From the NCBI GenBank assembly GCA_937888925.1, contig CALARM010000756.1, forward strand, positions 1 to 14,400: a DNA stretch of 14,400 bases. Reading direction: 5' to 3'. A program made the translations under genes and the position numbers. The notes under the pieces are model-generated. The model saw only the letters and a program-made list of their open reading frames with translations. It was not told where the DNA came from and did no database searches. Each line of letters starts with the position of its first letter. Within the stretch, counting starts at the first letter, position 1. This document shows positions 1 through 6,500 of this stretch, piece by piece. The stretch is from an uncultured Synergistia bacterium. GTDB lineage: Bacteria; Eremiobacterota; SpSt-956; JAKJGF01.

Positions 1-508
1 TCTCAAAACTGGATAGTTTCTCTCTTATGACTTTTTTCAAATCCTGAGAAAGTTCGTAGTAAATAACCTCTTTATCAGGTTCAAATACCCTGTTGTCTGA
101 CACAACATCAAACATTGTCTTATTACCATCATTCTCATCATATACATATTTATCAAGGGATATGTAAAAATTCAAAGGTTTATGTTTTGGCCCACTGGCT
201 TTTTTGGCAGTAGCCATAATCTGTCTTGACGTACATAATCTGGCAAACTGGGAAAAAGAAATAGATTTTTCCTGGTTAAAATCCCTTATCGCTTTATAAA
301 AACCAAACATACCTTCCTGAAAAACGTCTTCCCTGTCTGAGCCCATAAAAAAATAATTTGATGCTATGGATCTTATTACAGGATAATATTTTCTGAATAA
401 ATATAATGTAGCTTCATCATCACCTGACTTGGCCAGAGATACTACATTAATTTCATCTTTATCTGCAAATTTTTTCATTAAATCCTTATCTATAAGTCTT
501 CTTGCCAT
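1..508 (-). CDS. SigH/Spo0H-like sigma-70 family RNA polymerase sigma factor (3' end outside window)
   Basis: Translating the minus strand from the ATG at 508 gives 169 codons without a stop, starting MARRLIDKDLMKKFADKDE and running off the window edge. The visible part holds sigma region 2. EDVFQEGMFGFYKAIRDFN is followed by SFSQFARLCTSRQIMATAKK and then KHKPLNFYISLDK, which is the distinctive SigH (Spo0H) pattern rather than that of SigA or ECF factors. The promoter -35-binding region 4 is outside the window. In Bacillus-type bacteria SigH directs RNA polymerase to transition-phase genes. Here only the family is supported, not the regulon. An AGGTG ribosome binding site lies about 9 nt before the ATG, and a strong promoter sits 60-90 bp upstream. 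The HEAT lipoprotein gene upstream on the same strand is 476 bp away, so this is probably a separate transcription unit. Confidence 0.9.
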   Translation of the reverse strand, partial: MARRLIDKDLMKKFADKDEINVVSLAKSGDDEATLYLFRKYYPVIRSIASNYFFMGSDREDVFQEGMFGFYKAIRDFNQEKSISFSQFARLCTSRQIMATAKKASGPKHKPLNFYISLDKYVYDENDGNKTMFDVVSDNRVFEPDKEVIYYELSQDLKKVIREKLSSFE

Positions 509-565
509 AGAAACACACCTGCTTTCCTGAGTAGACTTAAATTTTCTATATTTATATTAATGATT

Positions 566-595
566 ATTATATTATATTTGAATTAAATTTGTCAA
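566..595 (-). promoter_or_regulatory. Promoter of the sigH-like gene
   Basis: On the minus strand a perfect -35 hexamer TTGACA (595-590) is separated by 18 bp from a perfect -10 hexamer TATAAT (571-566). Transcription would start near 559, giving a leader of about 50 nt before the ATG at 508. A consensus housekeeping promoter suggests strong constitutive transcription of the sigma factor. The region is very AT-rich, so overlapping TATAAT-like words exist, but only this pair has good spacing. Confidence 0.75.
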
Positions 596-710
596 CAATT
601 ATTTAATTGCAAACAAACAATCATTATATATTATACATAAAATCGAATATTGTTTACTAGTAAATAATTCAAGATTATATATTCTATTGAACATACAAAA
701 TGAGTATAAT

Positions 711-766
711 TATGAGAATCGTAACGCGTAACGCGTGACGCGTGACGGGAGGAACAAATTCTCATA
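711..766. repeat. Inverted repeat enclosing a heptamer array
   Basis: TATGAGAAT (711-719) and ATTCTCATA (758-766) are a perfect 9-bp inverted pair. They enclose the 28-bp heptamer array at 721-748 plus a short GGAGGAAC tract. A second, wider inverted pair is ATAATTATGA (706-715) with TCATAATTAT (802-811). A further short hairpin, TGACCG-AAC-CGGTCA, lies at 775-789. The region could fold as nested stem-loops in RNA or single-stranded DNA. No gene lies inside, and no function can be assigned. Confidence 0.55.
721..748 (-). repeat. Heptamer tandem array, class I, copy 1
   Basis: There are four 7-bp units on the plus strand: GTAACGC, GTAACGC, GTGACGC and GTGACGG. Read toward the sigH-like gene (minus), the unit is GCGTCAC/GCGTTAC, preceded by CCTC and followed by GATTCT. 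The other three class I arrays have the same order. This copy lies upstream of the sigH-like promoter (its distance to that start codon is 212 bp), so it is not in that gene's leader. Confidence 0.85.
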
Positions 767-828
767 CTTAGTTGTGACCGAACCGGTCATGGTTGTTAGT
801 TTCATAATTATCCATAAATAATGACCCT

Positions 829-891
829 GTAATGCGTAAAGTTTAATACGTGATGGGCAGTGATTAAATCCGTTACGCCTTACGCGTCATG
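829..891. repeat. Degenerate heptamer-derived sequence
   Basis: In strict 7-bp phase from 829 the sequence reads GTAATGC, GTAAAGT, TTAATAC, GTGATGG, GCAGTGA. A second block from 871 reads CGTTACG, CCTTACG, CGTCATG in the opposite sense. The second block is preceded by AATCC, as are the class I copies at 2286 and 8886. These look like decayed copies of the class I heptamer in two orientations, with potential GCGTAA/TTACGC pairing between the blocks. The rest of the gene-free stretch 509-984 holds the sigH promoter, the array at 721 and AT-rich sequence in which I see nothing else. Confidence 0.5.
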
Positions 892-984
892 ACAACTTAA
901 ATTCTAATAAGCAGGGAAAACAAACAGGAATATTTATAATAAAAATAAAAGTGCAATTTTCAGGCCAAATATGTGTCGGGAATA

Positions 985-1920
985 TTATTTTCCGGATTTT
1001 TTTAACAGATCAAGAGAACCCTGTAACCTGGCTTTCACCTCTGAAATTTTTTCTGTTTTAATAGCCTTTTCCAGGTCACCTGCAATTTTTTTATCACCTA
1101 TTCTGGCAATAGAATCTGAGGACCAGGCTCTTATGGTTCCGTCTTCATCTTTTAAAGAAACAAGCAGTACAGGGATAGCTTTTTTATCTTTTAATAAACC
1201 AAGAGCACAGATTGCCTCTATTCTTACCTCAGGTGTCTCATTTTTCAGGGCAACTTTCTTCATGAGTGGTTCAACAGCTTTTTTATCACCTAACTGTCCG
1301 AGAGAGGAAGCTGCTTTTGTCCTGACATCGGGATGTTCATCATCCAGAATTTTTATAAGGCCGGGAACTGATTTAATATCTCCAAGCAATCCAAGAGCTA
1401 TAACTGCTTCTTTTCTTACAGTCTGGCTCTTATCCTGAAGAGCTTTAATAAGAGGGTCAAGAGCTTTTTTATCTCCCATTTTACCAAGAGAAAAAGCTGC
1501 CTTCGCTCTTACATACTCATCTTTATCTTTAAGTGTTTCCATAAGAGGATCGACTGATTTTTTATTATGGATCCATCCGAGAGCAGAAGCAGCTTCTCCC
1601 CTGACCTGCCCTTCACTGTCTTTCAGAGCCAGAATAAGAGGTTCAACAGCACTGTCATCTCCGGCATCTCCGAGAAGATAGGCAGATTTCTGTCTGATTA
1701 TTTTATTATCATCTCTCAGACCTTTTATTAAATATGGCACACTCTTTTTACCCATGTTTCTGAGTTCGATTTCTGCACCGGTGACAATATCATCTCTGTC
1801 ACTTCCTAACCTGCGTATCAGTGTTTCAGGATTCTTATCCTCTTTATCACTGTCTCCTTTACAACTGGATACAAAGTTGAATAGTAATAATAAAATTATT
1901 ATATAAACAGCACTTTTCAA
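985..1920 (-). CDS. HEAT-repeat (PBS-lyase type) lipoprotein
   Basis: The 311-residue product starts with a hydrophobic signal, MKSAVYIIILLLLFNFVSS, and a lipobox-like VSSC. Cys20 would become the lipidated N terminus, so export and membrane anchoring are predicted. A short charged linker (about 21-31) is followed by nine tandem repeats of about 31 residues running to the C terminus. The repeats carry the pattern V-x-PLI-x-x-L-x-D...VR-x-x-A-x-x-ALG-x-x-GDKKA, typical of HEAT/PBS-lyase repeats that form a curved helical protein-binding scaffold. No catalytic domain is visible, so the binding partner is unknown. The start is TTG at 1920, supported by the AAGGGGG ribosome binding site 8 nt upstream; no nearby ATG fits. 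The gene is divergent from a second HEAT gene at 2337 and has its own promoter at 2000-2028. The family and lipoprotein call are firm, the function open. Confidence 0.88.
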   Translation of the reverse strand: MKSAVYIIILLLLFNFVSSCKGDSDKEDKNPETLIRRLGSDRDDIVTGAEIELRNMGKKSVPYLIKGLRDDNKIIRQKSAYLLGDAGDDSAVEPLILALKDSEGQVRGEAASALGWIHNKKSVDPLMETLKDKDEYVRAKAAFSLGKMGDKKALDPLIKALQDKSQTVRKEAVIALGLLGDIKSVPGLIKILDDEHPDVRTKAASSLGQLGDKKAVEPLMKKVALKNETPEVRIEAICALGLLKDKKAIPVLLVSLKDEDGTIRAWSSDSIARIGDKKIAGDLEKAIKTEKISEVKARLQGSLDLLKKSGK

Positions 1921-1928
1921 ATTAATTG

Positions 1929-1935
1929 CCCCCTT
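1929..1935 (-). promoter_or_regulatory. Ribosome binding site supporting a TTG start
   Basis: On the minus strand AAGGGGG ends 8 nt before TTG at 1920-1918. This spacing is what favours the TTG start for the HEAT lipoprotein, and it places a complete lipoprotein signal peptide at the N terminus. Confidence 0.7.
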
Positions 1936-1943
1936 ATATAATC

Positions 1944-1971
1944 GTGACGCGTGACGCGTAACGCGTGACGC
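1944..1971 (-). repeat. Heptamer tandem array, class I, copy 2 (5' leader)
   Basis: Four units on the plus strand, GTGACGC, GTGACGC, GTAACGC and GTGACGC, are followed by AAGG. Read toward the lipoprotein gene this is CCTT, then GCGTCAC-type units, then GATTAT. The array lies between the predicted promoter (2000-2028) and the ribosome binding site (1929-1935), so it would be transcribed in the 5' leader. Confidence 0.88.
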
Positions 1972-1999
1972 AAGGAAAAAAACCTTTAATATTAATTAG

Positions 2000-2028
2000 A
2001 TTATATAAAAAATTATCTCTTATTGCAA
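2000..2028 (-). promoter_or_regulatory. Promoter of the HEAT lipoprotein gene
   Basis: On the minus strand TTGCAA (2028-2023) and TATAAT (2005-2000) are separated by 17 bp. Transcription would begin near 1993 and include the heptamer array at 1944-1971 in a leader of about 73 nt. The gene-free stretch 1921-2330 holds this promoter, a plus-strand promoter candidate near 2172-2200 and an array at each end. Between 2029 and 2171 I see only AT-rich sequence without clear signals. Confidence 0.65.
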
Positions 2029-2171
2029 GCCCTGTATGGGTTATAAAGGTTCCTCGGAGCACAAAAAATAAAAAGGCGTAAAAGTGTATCTGAAACAATT
2101 ATGTATTATGTATAGACATGATGTTTTTGCTCCAGTCAATTAAAATTACTTATCCTGATTTCTCTTATATA

Positions 2172-2200
2172 TTGCTTTTTCTCAAATTGTGACTTATAAT
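2172..2200 (+). promoter_or_regulatory. Candidate promoter of the cytoplasmic HEAT-repeat gene
   Basis: TTGCTT (2172-2177) and TATAAT (2195-2200) are spaced by 17 bp. The -35 matches consensus only in TTG. The predicted transcript would start near 2207 and carry the array at 2286-2313 in its leader of about 130 nt. AT-rich words nearer the gene (2265-2277) resemble -10 boxes but lack a paired -35. Confidence 0.4.
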
Positions 2201-2285
2201 TAACTGGCAAAAACTCTGTAATAATAAAGATATTTATTATTTTCTTCATAAAATTCGTATTTTTTATATTATATAAAGAATCCTC

Positions 2286-2313
2286 GCGTCACGCGTCACG
2301 CGTCACGCATCAC
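2286..2313 (+). repeat. Heptamer tandem array, class I, copy 3 (5' leader)
   Basis: GCGTCAC occurs three times and GCATCAC once. They are preceded by AATCCTC and followed by GAAAAC. The array ends 9 nt before the GGAGGA ribosome binding site of the downstream gene. TCCTC at 2281-2285 is complementary to GAGGA within that site (2324-2328), so the array could sit in the loop of a hairpin masking the ribosome binding site. Confidence 0.88.
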
Positions 2314-2322
2314 GAAAACAAC

Positions 2323-2328
2323 GGAGGA
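2323..2328 (+). promoter_or_regulatory. Ribosome binding site deciding between two ATG starts
   Basis: GGAGGA lies only 2 nt before the ATG at 2331 but 8 nt before the in-frame ATG at 2337. The second spacing is normal for bacterial initiation, so 2337 is the preferred start. The two choices differ by two residues. Confidence 0.65.
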
Positions 2329-2336
2329 CAATGAAC

Positions 2337-3341
2337 ATGATCGTAAAACAGGATATAATAGCTCTGTTAATGCTTGCACTGGACGGAGAAGATATTAGAG
2401 CCGATGTAGCATATATACTTGGAGAATTGAAAGAAAAAAAAGCAGTAGACGCTTTGATAAGAACAATAAATGATGATGATGAAGAAGTGGCAAGGAATGC
2501 AGTATATGCCCTGGGGAAACTGGGCGACAATACTGCAGTGCCCCATTTAATAGAAAAATTAAAAGATTCAAATTCCTCCATGAAAGCTTCCATTGTAAGA
2601 GCACTCGGTCAGATACAGGACCCCCGTGCACTGGGAGCACTTCAGACTTCATTGAAAGAAGATGATGAAGCAGTAAGAATAAGATCTGCCGAGGCACTTG
2701 GTATGTTAAGCAGCGAAAAAGTTGCTCGCCCTCTTATAACTGCCATGATGGAAGATAATAACAGACTTGTTCGTCTGTGGGCTGTATATGCCCTGGTAAA
2801 ACTCGGAGCATCGGAAAGAATAGACTCACTTGTAGAATTCATACATGACCCTGATCCTGTTATAAGATTCAATGCTGCAGCTGCCCTGGGGAAATTAAAT
2901 TCCAGAGAAACTCTATCTGTATTGAGAAAAGCTCTTTCGGATCAGGATGAAAGGGTAAGGCACAGAGTAGTATGGGCTCTCGGAGAACTCGGAGATATGA
3001 CAGCAGTTACTTCCCTGTTAAGATGTCTGAAAGATCCTGTAGATCAGGTAAGGTATCTCACCTGTGAAGCCCTGGGAAAAATCGGTGATATGAGAGCAGT
3101 GGAGCCACTGCTTGAAAGCCTGAATGATCAGAGTGATCAGGTAAGATTTTATGCCGCCCAGGCTCTTACAAATTTCGGAGGACAGGTTGTACTGGTAGGA
3201 CTTAAACAGGCCTTTGCAAGAGAAAAAGCACAGTGGCTTAAAGAAGTACTGGAAGAACTTATAGAAAAGGTGAAAAAGAAAATAGAAGTAAAAAGAGCAA
3301 TAGAGGATATTTTGACAAAAGTGGAAAAGATTCAGCAGTGA
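2337..3341 (+). CDS. Cytoplasmic HEAT-repeat (PBS-lyase type) protein
   Basis: A 334-residue protein (336 from the alternative ATG at 2331) with no signal peptide or membrane segment, so cytoplasmic location is expected. It consists of about nine consecutive 31-residue HEAT repeats, such as VDALIRTINDDDEEVARNAV, with conserved VR-x-x-A-x-x-ALG-x-LGD signatures. The repeats end near residue 285. A charged, lysine/glutamate-rich helical tail of about 50 residues follows (EVLEELIEKVKKKIEVKRAI) that may form a coiled coil. Such solenoids usually act as protein-protein scaffolds. PBS-lyase-type repeats also occur in phycobilin lyases, but nothing else here suggests phycobiliproteins. The gene is divergent from the HEAT lipoprotein gene and convergent with the tamB-like gene. 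The TGA stop is embedded in a GTGAGTC heptamer repeat. No specific function can be given. Confidence 0.88.
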   Translation: MIVKQDIIALLMLALDGEDIRADVAYILGELKEKKAVDALIRTINDDDEEVARNAVYALGKLGDNTAVPHLIEKLKDSNSSMKASIVRALGQIQDPRALGALQTSLKEDDEAVRIRSAEALGMLSSEKVARPLITAMMEDNNRLVRLWAVYALVKLGASERIDSLVEFIHDPDPVIRFNAAAALGKLNSRETLSVLRKALSDQDERVRHRVVWALGELGDMTAVTSLLRCLKDPVDQVRYLTCEALGKIGDMRAVEPLLESLNDQSDQVRFYAAQALTNFGGQVVLVGLKQAFAREKAQWLKEVLEELIEKVKKKIEVKRAIEDILTKVEKIQQ

Positions 3342-3368
3342 GTCGTGAGTCATGAAGCGTAAACGCTT
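3338..3368 (+). repeat. Heptamer repeat, class III, overlapping a stop codon
   Basis: GTGAGTC (3338-3344), GTGAGTC (3345-3351) and ATGAAGC (3352-3358) run in 7-bp phase. They start on the last base of the final CAG codon, so the TGA stop is part of the first unit. They lead into a short hairpin, AAGCG-TAAA-CGCTT (3355-3368). The hairpin has no T-run and is not a convincing terminator. Confidence 0.6.
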
Positions 3369-3390
3369 AATAGTAACTGTTAATATAACT

Positions 3391-3502
3391 GGTCACTGGT
3401 CACTGGTCACTGGTCACTGATAACTGCTCACTGGTCACTGATAACTGCTCACTGGTCACTAGTCACTGGTTACTGCTCACTGGTCACTGATAACCGCTCA
3501 CT
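3391..3502 (-). repeat. Heptamer tandem array, class II, 16 units
   Basis: Sixteen contiguous 7-bp units run in exact phase: GGTCACT (most common), GATAACT/GATAACC, GCTCACT, AGTCACT and GGTTACT. Four GGTCACT units open the array. After that a 21-bp higher-order unit (GGTCACT, GATAACT, GCTCACT) recurs, with one variant. In the other strand the unit is AGTGACC, sharing the GTGAC core of class I. The array fills the space between two convergent genes and ends 2 bp before the last base of the tamB-like stop codon. It may contribute to bidirectional 3'-end structure, but no classical terminator is present. Confidence 0.92.
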
Positions 3503-3504
3503 GT

Positions 3505-6500
3505 CTAAAATCTGTAATCAAACAGGAATTTTGTATTTAAATCTCCTGTCGTATTTGTGCCTATATTAAAAGTGGAATTAAATGTAGGATCTAAAGGAGA
3601 ATTAATCTGGGGATCAAATTTACTCTGTTTTAATTTAAACTGAAGATTAAGGACTGCCCTTTCAACTATATAGGTACTGCTGTTCAGTTGATTAAGTTCA
3701 TCTCTATTATAAATACGGTAAGACATACTCAGCCAGTCATTAAGCTGTTTTCCTATTTCAATACCGACATTGCCGTTCTGAGAAAGATTTATGGAGAAAA
3801 TATCTAGCCCCAGACCCTTGCTCAGTGTTTCTTCAATAGGATTGAAAACATAGCCGGAAAAAGTGTTGCTTGTAAGATTAAGAACTGTATTCTGAAAAAT
3901 ATTCGTATTATCAATATTACTCTGGTATCCAATCTCAGGATTTAACATACGCAGTAAATCATTGCTGGGCATGGGAGGATTTGATGTAAAATTCGTGCTC
4001 AGTTTGTTTGCCGGCCCCAGGACATCTACGAAAATTTCTTTACCCTGAAAAAAAGTACTGGCTCTTACAGATAAAACCGGTATAAATCCGTTGTCCTGCA
4101 TAAAAGTCAACTGAGAATCTCTTATATCAAAACTTGTTCCTATAAGGTTAATACTTCCCTGAGGCACATCGATAATACCTGAGAGAACGGGATAGGATAA
4201 ATTTCCACCTATTCGGACTTCTCCCCTGGGTCTTATACGAAACATCTGACTGTCAATCCAGTAATCACTGCCTATTTTCATATTAAGATCAAGTGTTACA
4301 TTACCCATATTACTGAAGAGAGGTCCCTGTTCATTATCCACTTTAACATCAGAATTAATCAGAGAAAACATATCTTCTATATTTCCTGATTTCTTATCAA
4401 AGGAAAAAGAAAGAATCCCGCTGTAAAGACGGGCATTATAATCATCAAGCATTATATCTCCGGTAATCACAGGTTTACTTAAGGTACCTTTTATCAAAGA
4501 ATTAAAGGTTATTTCAGATTTAAAATAATCGGGTAAATCCAGAAGTATCTTATTTGCTTCCATATTAATATTAATCTCGCCAGGCATAAAATGGTCAAGG
4601 CTTACAGAACCGGAACCATTGATGGAGCCTTTACCAATCGTGCCTTTCAATTTATCCAGAATGATATTTTTATTGTTTACAAAGAGAGACATCTTGAATT
4701 CTTCTAAAGGTTCTCTGAACATCCTGTGAGTTATCGTGCCGTTTTCCACTGAAACTTCTCCGTTCAGTTCAGGATTGAGAGGAGTTCCTCCTATATTAAG
4801 TTTGCTTTTTATATCTCCCTTTGTTCCTTCAAAATCAGGGTTAAAAACATTTAAAATACTAAGATCATTGGCTGATGTCGTTACAACTATATTCATAGGA
4901 GACGGAAAGTCCAATCCCCACAGCTTATCTCTTTTCAATGTAACAGGTACAGTTCCGCTGGCTATGAGATTAAAATCCCTTTCCACAAATCGAAGGTCTT
5001 TTAAATTCAATATACTTCCGTCATATGACAGAAGACTTCTTATTCTGGATATTTTATAATTGTTTATCATACCGTCTATTACCTGAAAAGAACCTATTAA
5101 ATTCAATTTATCGGTAGGTCCCGATGCATTTAAATTCAAATCCATCCTGCCTTCCAGATTGAATTTATTACCTGACATACAGGCTTTTTCCACTAAATCA
5201 AGGGGAATATTCTTACCTTCCATAGTCAAATAGGTATCCTTACCACTGCTCATATGTCCATAGCCTGTCAGAAACATTTTTCCCGATCTCACTTCAAGAT
5301 GGCCTATATTTATTTCTTTCTGGGTGAGATGAAATTCTGCACTTATCCTTTCAACAGGAAAAGAATTTATATTCATATTTTCTATTTTCATGGTACTGGA
5401 AACAATGGGTTTACTTATTGTTCCCCGAAGATAGGTCTGAAAGGATAGTTTTCCCTTTAAAGGAGGGAGAGATTTTATCATAGCAACCTTGAGGAGGTCA
5501 GAAATTTCAACATCCTGTGCATGAAAAACCAGGAATAATTCAGGATCTGCCAGTAAATTTATATTTCCTCCCCCTCCATAAACATCATTATTCTTTTTTA
5601 TAAAAAGGCTTCTCAATATAAGTTCTTTCCCCTGAAAATTCACTATTCCCGAAGCCCAGTCTACCATATGTCCGTTGAATTCCGGTTTTAACAATTTAAA
5701 GTCCACCCACCCTGCAAGGTTATCCTTTGTTCCGAGCAAGGAGCCTCTGATCTGTCCCTGTCCTTTCAGGGAATATTTATTAAACAATTCCTGAAAATCT
5801 TTAAAATAAAATTTCTGACTTACAAAATTAAAACTTAATTCCTTACTTTTTATATTATAAGAACCTTTTGCCTGTATGGAAGAATGTTCCCTTGCCATAT
5901 TAAAATGAGACAGGTTGACAGTACCTTCCTCAAGAGAAAAATCAGTATCTAAAACATCTATCTTGATTCCTCTGACTGTACCATTAAAAATCGCGACCTT
6001 TCCTGATACGTCCAATTTATCAGCAAAATTACTGTCTTTAAGATCTTCAAAATTCCCCCTGAGAGACATATTAGCCCTCACGTCACCGTCAATAGCAAAG
6101 GTTTTCAGCACAGATGCAAATTCTTTCCACTGGGAAATCTTTGCACCTTCCATCTCTGTCTCAAGAATAAATTTATATCTGTCTTTAAGCTCTATTTCTC
6201 CTGTCATATTATACATACCGTTTTTTCTTAACAGACAAAGATTGTTTAATAAAAGTTTCTTTTCCAGAAGAGTAAAATCAGAATTAAGAGAAAATTTTAT
6301 ATTCCCGTATCTTCCTTTTTTAACCAGTAAATTTCCGCTTATCTCAGGGTTCACGATAGAACCTTTCACAAGACTTGTAAAAGAAAGAGAGCCCTGAAGG
6401 GTTTCAGGTATTTCTTTTATATTATCCAGAATATGAAGATCCATATTTCTGCCCCAGCACATAAAGTTTATATCATCTTTGCTTATATAGCCGATACCTG

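Noticed and set aside
971..1438. Open plus-strand frame of 155 codons antisense to the HEAT lipoprotein
   Set aside because: It is a shadow of the regular HEAT repeats. It lacks a ribosome binding site and any recognisable domain, and the opposite strand encodes a clear nine-repeat lipoprotein.
3355..3368. Intrinsic terminator AAGCG-TAAA-CGCTT after the HEAT gene
   Set aside because: The stem is only 5 bp and no T-run follows, so it is better described as part of the repeat tract.
3391..3502. CRISPR array
   Set aside because: The units are 7 bp, directly contiguous and without spacers, and no cas gene is present in the window.
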